Assembly: GCA_037893245.1 (NCBI GenBank)
Contig: JBAIAA010000519.1
Location: 558,001-622,000 of the forward strand
Source: Crossaster papposus
Lineage: Eukaryota; Echinodermata; Asteroidea; Velatida; Solasteridae
Length of the DNA: 64,000 bases
Direction: 5' to 3'
A model generated the notes under the pieces. The model made no database searches and had not been told where the DNA came from. It saw only the letters and a program-made list of their open reading frames with translations. The position numbers were made by a program, and so were the translations under genes. This document shows, one piece after another, positions 56,801 to 64,000 of the stretch. Position 1 is the stretch's first letter, and each line of letters begins with the position of its first letter.

Positions 56801-59800
56801 GTCGTAAGTCCGTCGTAAGTCCGTCGTAAGTCCGTCGTAAGTCCGTCGTAAGTCCGTCGTAAGTCCGTCGCAAGTCCGTCGCAAGTCCGCTGCAAGTCCG
56901 TTGCAAGTCCGCCGCAAGTCCGTTGCAAGTCCGCCGCGAGTCCGCCGCGAGTCCGTTGCAAGTCCGTTGCAAGTCTGTTGCAAGTCCGTTGCAAGTCTGT
57001 TGCAAGTCCGTTGCAAGTCCGTTGCAAGTCCGCTGCAAGTCCGCTGCAAGTCCGTTGCAAGTCCGTTGCAAGTCCGTTGCAAGTCCGTTGCAAGTCCGTT
57101 GCAAGTCCGTTGCAAGTCCGTTGCAAGTCCGTTGCAAGTCCGTTGCAAGTCCGTCGCAAGTCCGTCGCAAGTCCGTCGCAAGTCCGTCGCAAGTCCGCTG
57201 CAAGTCCGCTGCAAGTCCGCTGCAAGTCCGCTGCAAGTCCGCTGCAAGTCCGCTGCAAGTCCGCTGCAAGTCCGCTGCAAGTCCGCTGCAAGTCCGTTGC
57301 AAGTATGTTGCAAGTATGTTGCAAGTATGTTGCAAGTATGTTGCAAGTCCGTTGCAAGTCCGTTGCAAGTCCGTAGCAAGTCCGCCGCAAGTTCGCCGCA
57401 AGTCCGCCTTAAGTTTGTCGCAAGTACTCTAGTCCCAGTTCCCAATTTATAAGCTATTCAGATGAGTTCTTGGCAGAGGCATTCTATTTTTTCTTGTGAC
57501 TGATTGTATCTGTGAATTACTTGCGATAGACTTTTTGGCTTCGTCCAGGCCTCAAGGAAGAAAAGAAACTGCTCTTGTCAAGATTTTTTTTTTAAACAGC
57601 CTACTCAGGAAAACAAAATCCCTTGAATGGGACTCGAACCCACAACCTGCTTTATAGTGTGTGGACATCTTACCATTTTCTGAATAGTTTGGTTGTGGTA
57701 CCAGGTGCTATTTCTGATTCAAACCAGCCAGCCAACCCCGGCTAGATCGGTGGTCGAGTGGTCTGGGGCCATTTTCACGGAGCTGCTAAGCACACAAATT
57801 TGCTTAGCACAAAAAAGTCTTGCTCATTAAAAACAGGTTACCAGCCAAACTTCTACGTGTTTTTCATGCTAATAAAAAAACCAGTTGATTATCAATCAAA
57901 AACTGTAAAGATCACGTGAAAATTTGGTCTGTAACCTTGTTTTTGCCAAGGACACATTTTCATGCTAAGCAAATTTTTGTGCTTAGCAGCTCTGTGAAAT
58001 TGGCCCCTGATGTCTACACAAAACAGTAGAGGGTCGTGGCTTCGAGTCCCACTAGAGTGATTTATTTCTAACAATAATCTCTCAGGACCACGTTGAGTAC
58101 ACAGTATTTATATAAATACGCCGGTTAAGAGTAAAACCCAAAATTAAAGTTACGTCACCCCGATGTAAATTCCATCTGATTAAACCTTAGTTGTAGGAGC
58201 ATTGACTGTATAGATACAATCTGCAGCCGAGTGTGATACCACTACAGCAGTGGTTGCTGATTGTAATAACCGTATTTGTTTATTGCCTAGACTGTATATC
58301 AAGAAGAAGCTTAGTAACAGCCATTTACAAGGAAGATGCAATATGGTGGTTGTCTTCGCTAAAACGGTGGGTAATAACTCTTAATTTCTAACCCTCCCCT
58401 CCAATTTTTAAAAAAAATGTTAACACAGGCCCATCCTAAACTCAAAACCCCGTATATGCATGCAGCGACCAGGATATGTTTCAGGCTTTCAAGTATTCCT
58501 ACTTTTTCAAATTTTTGGTATTTACCTTCCTACTTTTTTCTTCTAAATTACTACTAATTCCTACTTTTTCTGATGCTGTGGACATTGGCGAGTATTGACG
58601 AAAACTACTCTTGAGTAAAAGCCTTTAAAAGTCCTACTTTTATCCTGATATTGTCCCCCAAAGTCCTACTTTTATCCTGATATTGTCCCCCAAAGTTCTA
58701 CTTTTATCCTGATATTGTCCTCCAAAGTCCTACTTTTATCCTGATATTGTCCTCCAAAGTCCTACCTTTATCCTGATATTGTCCTCCAAAGTCCTACCTT
58801 CCCCCTTTTTTGGTGTAAATTTTGATTCTACTTTTCTGCTACTTGTTGACGTTGGTCTGCTTGAAAGCCTATATGTTTGTGATCACAATTGAGAACAATT
58901 ATCAATCCTCAATTAACAGTCCTTAATCCTCCCAAATTAATAAGATTTTGCACCTTCTCTAGGGAGTTAAACTTTATATTTCTTATTCAAAAATGACATT
59001 TCTAAGCATCAAATAATTTGCGACATATTGTGCAATTTTCTTATCGCAATATTTAGTCGGAGGATGAGTATCCAGTTAACTACTTGAGGAATATGGCCAT
59101 CAGGTAGGTGTATTTTTCGTAATCATTATTTGATGTATAACTCCCATCTTTATTTCTTATAAGGAAGGAAGTGGGGTGACGCCCTAAGTCTTGCTGCCTA
59201 GCTAGCAAACGAACCCCGTACCTATACGAAGGTGCGAACCTGAAGACCGCAGACAGTCCTGCAGACAGACAATTTTGTTCGTATATGTAAACTTTAATTG
59301 GTCAACTTTTTATTTAAGGTTCGAAAGTAAGAATCGGGGGAAATCTCAAGTCAAATTTTAACATATAATAATATAAAAATAACAATGATATTTCTAATGC
59401 ACAAAATGCATAGAAATGTTCTAATGCGCATAACAATATAAATTAAATTAAAATTAAAATGATATAATTTAAATTAATAACATTATACAAATATAATTTA
59501 CTGGACAAACATCAAAATGTTGAATCTTAATTTTTTTTTCCAAATGCACAATTACTTATAAAGAGCTTAAGTTAAGTTGGAAGTACTGTTTTTCTCTCCA
59601 AGTCTATCTGAACACACTACGTCAAAATGCAAAATGCAAAATGCAAGTAGTTGGTATACAAATATAGAGTGGCTCAGAGTTGAATGGGAGGAATATTATC
59701 GTTGGCTCATCTGTTAGATGTTGCCGGCCGCCATGACGTGTGTGAACAGCACAAATTGACTCACAACCTTCTACTTTAGTTTTGGAGTGAGGGTATACTG

Positions 59801-62800
59801 TTCAATAGCCGAGGGAACGAGGTTGATCCTAACTGTTGAATAGTAAATCCCATTTACCATGGGAGAATGGGACCTTTTGAGCCGCGGCGTGAATGGGAGT
59901 AATAATGAATGTCACGTGATGTCATTCTCACCAATCAAATGACAAGGATCTGTATGCCATTTATATTATTTGTAATATAACTAAATAATAGGAATTGTGG
60001 CGGACGCCTACCTCACTACATGTAAATTTGGTCCTTGGATCTCTGTGAACATAATTTATCCCCTCGCCTTTGCATTTGTTCCAATTCCAATTCCCAGACA
60101 AGCCAAGACCCAGTATATTTTCCTCCTGGATGCGGATTTCGTCCCTGCTCCAGACTTCCAATCCAGCTTTCAGGCTTCCCTGGCCGCGGTAGAGAGAACC
60201 CCACAGTTCAACAAGACTGCCTTTGTGGTTCCTGTCTTTGAGTATGCACAGGAATTCATCAAGGTAGGATAGGAACCATACACTGTATAAAAAAACCAAA
60301 AAACATTGCACAGAAGGCCTGAACATATCCGGCCCGTAAGTGACTTTAGGTTCAAAATGTTCCGTTCAATTCCGAGTGAAGTACACGTGGTTCAAGGTGA
60401 AGTGATGGCACACTTATTATGAACTGGATAACTTCAACAGAAAGCATAGTCTTAATTTCAGCTGACTTGAACTCCATTTATTTTAATACAAATATTCACA
60501 CACCCTAGGAAAGTAGGGTTAATAATCTGAGTGATCCTTTCATCAACAATTACAGCTAAAATCAGAGATAAAAGCTGTCAAATGCAACTTGAAGGTTTGG
60601 TTTTTGAATTTTAAGTCAATTTTTTTATTTATGGCATCTTATTTACTATGTTGATGTTTTGGGGCTGAATTTCTTTTTTCCTGCAGGATTTTCCAGTGGA
60701 CCAGCCCAGGACCAAGCAAGAACTGAAGAATAAGATGTTTGGTGATGGGGCCATCATATCCCCCTTCAATATCCTTGACCACATTTGATACCATCCAAAT
60801 CTCTTGTCTAGAGCTGTAGTCTAATGCTGTGCATTTTGGTTGGGTTGACCAGGCCAAACCGACATGAAATATAAATATAAAACTGAATCCAATCTGAGCT
60901 CTCGGAACCGACCCGACCCGACCCGACCAGACCCGACCCGACAAAAACTGACCCAAACCGACAAAAACCAATCTGTAATACATTGATGTATTTCACAAAC
61001 ACTGTTTCCACTTTTTTGTGCGGCGTGATTTTGTGACTCTGCAATATTATTTATTGTACCACATGAATTTCCAAACTGTTTCAGTATATTTTGGTTTTTT
61101 TCTTCACAAGATTTCTAAACTGCCCAATCCGAAAATCACAAGCGCAAAACCAAAACTGACCCGACCCGACTGTAATTACGGACAAACTGAGTTTAACTGA
61201 CCCGACCCGACCCGACCCGACCCGACCCGACCCGACCCGACCCGACCCGACCCGACCCGACCCGACCCGACCCGACCCGACCCTGACCCGACCTAAAGTA
61301 AGTTTCGTGTTGGGTCGGTGTCAGTTTCAGGTTGGGTTTACACAACATTACTGTAGTTTAGGTCTTTGACAATTACAACTAAGTGAAAACAAGTTAAAAT
61401 AGGCTGTATAAAACCATATAAACTGTAATCGTCACATTGTAACAATGGTGACCTATGCGTCACACTGTGACTCTCGCTTCTTATAATTAACTCCACCCTT
61501 TAAGTGGGAGAATACCTTAACTCCACCGCAATGATTTCAACGGCTCCCGAGGCTCACAGGCCCACAGACTACCGGAGTTGGTACTCTGCAACTCAGCCTT
61601 ACAAAGTGTCTACCTACCAGGACAAGTATGAACCCTACCTCATTCTGCGGTAAGCCAGGGCTGAAGTCGAATAAAAAGCAACACTAAGTTTTCTAAAGTA
61701 ACAATTATGTTGGGCTGCCCTGAACACACGTTACTATTGTGATGCGCGACCTTTATAACAAACCTCCGACTGTCGGTGATTTTAATAAATTATTTTAGTC
61801 GATGTTGTTTGCTCAACTGTGGAGCAAGGATTCTTCTTTATCCAGTTTGTTTTGGGATGACGTGTATACACGCAAAGTTTTTCCGGAATTTAAAACGGAT
61901 GACGGATAAACAAGTCACGACCAAGGCCGGAAATATCTGTCAGTGACCGGCTTGCAGCGAAATATCAGGGTGTGCTACCTAAAGATGCAGGCCTTACCCG
62001 TCTCAGATCAAAGTTTGTGAAAAACAATCCCGTGCATGGGCCCAGGGAATGTGAAAATAATTTTGGCACAAACTGGTTAAGTAGTTGCTCAATTCATACC
62101 CTCGACAAATTTGAGATGAGTTTTCATAATGATCTTTGTGCACAGGTACCCACTTTTTTTTTTTTTCAGATGGTTTGAAGGACCTCCATTTTAATTTGAT
62201 TGTTGGCATATTTCTCTTTCAGAAACATGAAGAATCTACCATTGTTTGATGAACGCTTCACAGGTTACGGAATGAATAAAGTAACATATGCAATGGAGCT
62301 CCGTGCCAGTGGGTAAGACTGATGTTAAAATGCATTGTAATATTTGCCTCTCAAATCTGTGGTTGCCATTTTGGTGCTCTAGTATCTACTGACTGAGCTA
62401 AAAGAAATGTGGTGTTTACTTTTGCCAAACTCATCAAATGTCAACAATGTAGTTGTTCTGGCAAAATGAGACGAAACTGGGCACAGGGTATAGTTGAGAA
62501 AACTGCAAAATAATGAATAATGGGAGATTTTTTAAATTTTCAGATTTATTGATGTTTGTAAGCTTTGGTATGCCTACTAACTATATTTGTGAAGAAATAG
62601 TATGAAAGTAATAAAAAAAACGTTTTTATGAAAAAACAATAGGCATTTTTTCCATATAACATGTACAAAACTTGAAAGTCTTTTTTTCAACATTGTACTT
62701 TGGCGACATTGCAATAAATGCAAACTTTAAACAGTCATAACTTGTTAACGGAATGTCCGATTAAAGTGCAACAAACAGCATTGTAAGGAGAATTTCAGCC

Positions 62801-63122
62801 TCATTTCTGGTACATGAGAACCCTTATTTCAACTCTTGCCCAGTTCCGTCTCATTTTGCCAGAACCCCTCACAAATACTCTTCTGAAATGTCTATTTTTG
62901 TTTGGTTGACATTTTTCTATACATGTATTACCTGACAGATATGAATACATGGTGCTACCCAATGTGTGGGCCATTCACGTCCCCCACCGCGAGAGCTCGG
63001 CTAAGACCCGCTTCTTGTTAGACCCTCTGTATCGGCTGGACAACCGAGCGGACCGATTCGAGTTTGTTAGTGACCTAATGAGAAGGCACAACCTAGGTGG
63101 TTGCAAGACACACCCAGACTAA
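38861..63122 (+). CDS. GT49-family glycosyltransferase (LARGE C-terminal / B4GAT1-like), type II membrane protein
   Basis: Predicted Golgi enzyme. The GT49 family includes the glucuronyltransferases B4GAT1 and the second LARGE domain, which act on dystroglycan-type glycans; the substrate here is unknown. Phase-compatible exons: 38861-39033, 40693-40921, 41718-41774, 43125-43205, 44059-44126, 44458-44509, 44610-44715, 45183-45307, 56418-56578, 58291-58366, 59057-59103, 60098-60263, 60687-60768, one ending 61649 (start unresolved, about 61527-61568), 62223-62312, 62939-63122; about 600 residues. Residues 1-15 are basic and cytosolic, and about 16-47 are a signal anchor. About 110-297 is a beta-rich stem region (FPAGTHPYVAAEVDK, VTVMLCCHGYQGSIKFMDV). 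GT49 starts near 306 (SLDRIDLLDYTLEHWQGPIS), with YPVNYLRNMAI and the DXD motif DAD at 403-405, then LPLFDERFTGYGMNK and LPNVWAIHVPH. There is no GT8 domain, unlike LARGE. The intron after 44509 has a GC donor. Confidence 0.9.
40080..40492. mobile_element. MITE 'GGTAGGATACACC' (reverse) carrying a nested inverted-repeat insertion
   Basis: The outer element ends CCAATTACCAATAGTGTATC and matches 44821-45175. It is interrupted at about 40253-40446 by a block whose ends CAGGCACGGTTCTA and TAGAACCGTGCCTG are inverted. Confidence 0.8.
41130..41615. repeat. Pyrimidine-rich minisatellite (CTACTTTTGGCC / ATTCTACTTTT)
   Basis: Units of 12 (CTACTTTTGGCC), 23-24 (TTTTTGCCCTAC with TTTTTATTCTAC) and 11 (ATTCTACTTTT) bases follow one another. 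They show stepwise conversion from one unit type to the next. The + strand is almost pure pyrimidine plus A. Frames across it are spurious. It ends about 100 bases before the exon at 41718. Confidence 0.92.
41819..42326. mobile_element. Inverted-repeat element with GTAGTGCTGGGCGAG ends
   Basis: The left GTAGTGCTGGGCGAGCAG and the right CTCGCCCAGCAGTACTAC are inverted. The interior repeats 'actcgcaagga' and 'cgagtagttgagtact' words. It is non-coding. Confidence 0.75.
42427..42587. mobile_element. Palindromic MITE, TGTGACCCAGCGCGAG ends
   Basis: The left TGTGACCCAGCGCGAGTAAA and the right TTTACTCGCGCTGGGTCACA are perfectly inverted. The arms extend to the centre near 42505 with few mismatches. 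Confidence 0.9.
42588..42962. mobile_element. MITE with TGTGATGCGATCAAGC ends
   Basis: The left TGTGATGCGATCAAGCAAAA and the right TTTTGCTTGATCGCATCACA are exact complements. It is immediately adjacent to the palindrome ending 42587. Confidence 0.9.
43447..43688 (+). mobile_element. MITE family 'AACCAGTTCGCGC', complete copy
   Basis: The left TTAACCAGTTCGCGCTG and the right CAGCGCGAACTGGTTAA are inverted. The interior has 'tatacacgcaaagatttccc' and 'aaggccggaaatgcgtg'. It is the best-preserved copy in the window. Confidence 0.88.
44821..45175. mobile_element. MITE 'GGTAGGATACACC', complete copy abutting an exon
   Basis: The left AAAGGTAGGATACACCATTT and the right GGTGTATCCTACCTTT are inverted. 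The right end stops 7 bases before the exon at 45183, so it supplies most of the pyrimidine tract of that splice acceptor. The interior includes a GATCGCCAGCCGGCGATC palindrome. Confidence 0.9.
45477..45739. mobile_element. 263-bp element with TATTTGCATCGCTGC terminal inverted repeats
   Basis: It starts TATTTGCATCGCTGC and ends GCAGCGATGCAAATA. The 6-base sequence GTAAAG flanks both sides (45471-45476; 45740-45745), a perfect target-site duplication. It is non-coding. Its first 70 or so and last 55 or so bases match the ends of the 10-kb block that follows. Confidence 0.88.
47060..47300. repeat. Degenerate repeat of CAGCATACGCA-type words
   Basis: The words 'caacagcatacgcagtg', 'cagcatacgcaatgtacta' and 'caatgtgcaacgccat' recur every 17-40 bases. 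Part of the 10-kb block. Confidence 0.7.
49260..50910. repeat. 25-bp minisatellite within a roughly 520-bp higher-order repeat
   Basis: The basic unit is CTGGGGCTTTTCCCCACATC plus GATCT, with a short GGGG-CTTTT-CCCC palindrome. Three larger modules, each ending with CTATTTCATGCCT...CAACGGTGCTTTTGACC and ATCAGGTTTTCCACC, start near 49919, 50446 and 50963. Open frames on both strands are repeat artefacts. Confidence 0.9.
51063..51890. repeat. 27-bp minisatellite (TGAATGGGGCTTTTCACCTC...)n
   Basis: About 29 units of 26-27 bases share ATGAATGGGGCTTTTCACC and CATTTCTA. Units drift gradually along the array (ACTTTTCACC, GTTTTCACC, CTTTTTACC). The 218- and 170-residue frames here are repeat products. 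Confidence 0.92.
51900..55660. other. Unannotated right part of the 10-kb block
   Basis: No exon, RNA gene or known element is recognisable. Short frames near 53763-54008 and 52956-53234 lack any family signature or codon-phase support. Base composition remains C/T/A-rich on the + strand, like the left part. Confidence 0.5.
56641..57430. repeat. 11-bp minisatellite (AAGTCCGTTGC)n
   Basis: About 70 units of AAGTCCGTTGC with TCGC, TCGT, CTGC and ATGTTGC variants occur in homogeneous blocks. It starts 62 bases after an exon donor of the glycosyltransferase gene. The long frames on both strands (LQRTCNGLATD, QVRCKSVASPL types) result from the 11-base period cycling through all phases without a stop. 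Confidence 0.95.
57610..57680 (-). mobile_element. tRNA-like SINE head on the - strand
   Basis: On the - strand GTGGTAAGATGTCCACAC (A-box-like) precedes GTGGGTTCGAGTCCCATTC (B box). The spacing resembles a tRNA with a variable arm. It has no complete cloverleaf. Confidence 0.6.
57745..58065 (+). mobile_element. SINE head split by a MITE insertion
   Basis: The A-box part (GATCGGTGGTCGAGTGGTCT) ends at about 57765 and the B-box part (GTCGTGGCTTCGAGTCCCAC) resumes after 58010. Between them lies a complete MITE of the AGCTGCTAAGCAC family with ends GGGGCCATTTTCACGGAGCT and TCTGTGAAATTGGCCCC. Confidence 0.78.
58615..58800. repeat. 36-bp tandem repeat
   Basis: Five units of AGTCCTACTTTTATCCTGAT plus ATTGTCCYCCAA lie here. 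The unit is related to the sequence just before the 41130-41615 array (TTGTCCTCCAAAGTCCTAC). Confidence 0.9.
60769..60776 (+). promoter_or_regulatory. Candidate U12-type 5' splice site
   Basis: ATATCCTT directly follows the last conserved codons of the glycosyltransferase exon 60687-60768, where no GT donor exists. It equals the consensus 5' splice site of AT-AC minor-spliceosome introns. TACCTTAACT at 61513-61522 fits the U12 branch site. The reading frame across the nearest AC acceptors (61526, 61541) is off by one base, so the exact acceptor is unresolved. Confidence 0.5.
61197..61282. repeat. (GACCC)n microsatellite
   Basis: About 16 uninterrupted GACCC units occur here, with related short runs at 60907-60950 and 61157-61170. 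It lies inside the intron between the exons at 60768 and about 61540. Confidence 0.93.
61830..62080 (+). mobile_element. MITE family 'AACCAGTTCGCGC', degraded copy
   Basis: It carries TATACACGCAAAGTTTTTCC, AAGGCCGGAAATATCTGTC and the right end GGCACAAACTGGTTAA. The left terminal repeat is decayed (CCAGTTTGTTTTGGGA). Confidence 0.7.
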
Positions 63123-63445
63123 TGTCGTGGGATGTTGGAGTATTGTTTCAAGACTTCTTATTTATTTTCTTGCCTGCAACAAGCCAATATGCACACAGGA
63201 GATAGCAAAAGAATATACGAGTTCAGTTCGTTGCTCCTAATCTTGCCATTATTAATTCAACAAAAAACTTCATTTCATTTCATTTTGCTTGACCAGTTGA
63301 TCCTCAACTCCTTCTAGAGTAGTGTGCCTATTGACACCAAACTTGTTAGACATTGTCAGTGGGCCACTGGGTAGACAATGGGCTAATTAGAATTGGGACT
63401 AGGTTACTAATTATTTAGAACGCAAGCTTCCGGTACAGCGTTATT

Positions 63446-63900
63446 AAAGGTAGGATACACAATTGGTAATTGCTTGAATTATCAGGAATGGGTGGATGTA
63501 AAGGTAGAATACACCATTGGTAATTGCTTGAATTATCAGATATGGGTTGATGTAAAGGTAGAATACGCCATTGGTAATTGCTTGAATTATCAGGAATGGG
63601 TGGATTTGGGGGGTTGTATTTTTTTTAGTAAATATCGTTTAACTGACCTGTTCGAAGTTTTACAATCATGGATGTCGAGGAAAGCAAGAAAAACAGCAAT
63701 TGTTTTCAACCGGTGTCAGGCAGTGGTTCTTATGTTGTCGTAGGGCGATAGCGAAATAAAATTATTTTAAACAATTAAAAGATATCTAGCGCAATCATTT
63801 TGCTGGATGCCTACAATCATTATTGACTTTCAAATAGTTAAGATATTCCTTAATAATTTGGTAGTAAATTGTTTTGATATCTGCAAATGGTGTTATAGGC
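63446..63900. mobile_element. MITE 'GGTAGGATACACC' with a triplicated left end
   Basis: The first roughly 55 bases (AAAGGTAGGATACACAATTG ... GAATGGGTGGATGT) occur three times in tandem at 63446, 63499 and 63555, before one normal interior. The right end is CTGCAAATGGTGTTATAGGC, lacking the usual terminal bases. Confidence 0.82.
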
Positions 63901-64000
63901 TACTAGATTTCACATCCGGAGCCACGCAGAGTTTAACAGACTCTTGAATTAACACTCCCTTTGAGAGCTATTAGTAGAAAGCTCGTAAAAGCGCTGCGTG

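Noticed and set aside
56460..57452. Frames of 130-313 codons on both strands
   Set aside because: Produced by the 11-bp array cycling through three phases. The real exon here is only 56418-56578 on the + strand.

Overview
This is a eukaryotic nuclear window from a marine invertebrate. It has split genes with GT-AG introns, dense miniature inverted-repeat transposons, tRNA-derived SINE heads, non-LTR retrotransposon tails and long minisatellites. Splice junctions and protein similarity fit a deuterostome. The repeat landscape looks echinoderm-like to me, but that is an impression and I cannot name the species.

Three multi-exon genes can be reassembled by joining phase-compatible exons. (1) An unrecognised gene on the + strand, about 4038-7415, is seen as four exons, has open ends and is partly coiled-coil-like. 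(2) An amphiphysin/BIN-type gene lies on the - strand, 38507 down to 16067. It has 11 coding exons and 432 codons, with a complete N-BAR domain and a C-terminal SH3 domain. (3) A type II membrane glycosyltransferase of the GT49 (LARGE C-terminal domain / B4GAT1) family lies on the + strand, 38861-63122. It has 16 recognised exons and about 600 residues, with a signal anchor, a beta-rich stem region and the catalytic domain with a DAD motif. Genes 2 and 3 are head to head with 353 bases between start codons, so they probably share a bidirectional promoter. That gap contains a 23-base inverted repeat. Their roles (membrane curvature; Golgi glycan synthesis) do not obviously connect.

Layout: 1-4 kb holds inverted-repeat elements and a 13-bp minisatellite. 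4-7.4 kb holds the unknown gene, interrupted by a 1.15-kb GAGACC-type array. 7.6-16 kb is gene-poor, with a LINE tail, MITEs and a roughly 110-bp satellite. 16-38.5 kb is amphiphysin, its introns filled with MITEs, a nested transposon and a 44-bp minisatellite that copies the end of a coding exon with its splice donor. 38.5-63.1 kb is the glycosyltransferase. One of its introns carries a roughly 10-kb block bounded by short terminal inverted repeats, strongly pyrimidine-biased, full of tandem repeats and without recognisable genes. No rRNA, functional tRNA, CRISPR array or prokaryotic feature was found.

Main leads: the 10-kb terminal-repeat element and its 263-bp derivative; the splice-donor minisatellite in amphiphysin; a candidate U12-type (AT-AC-like) intron in the glycosyltransferase; a splice acceptor built from a MITE end; and the GT49 protein with an extra beta-rich stem domain.
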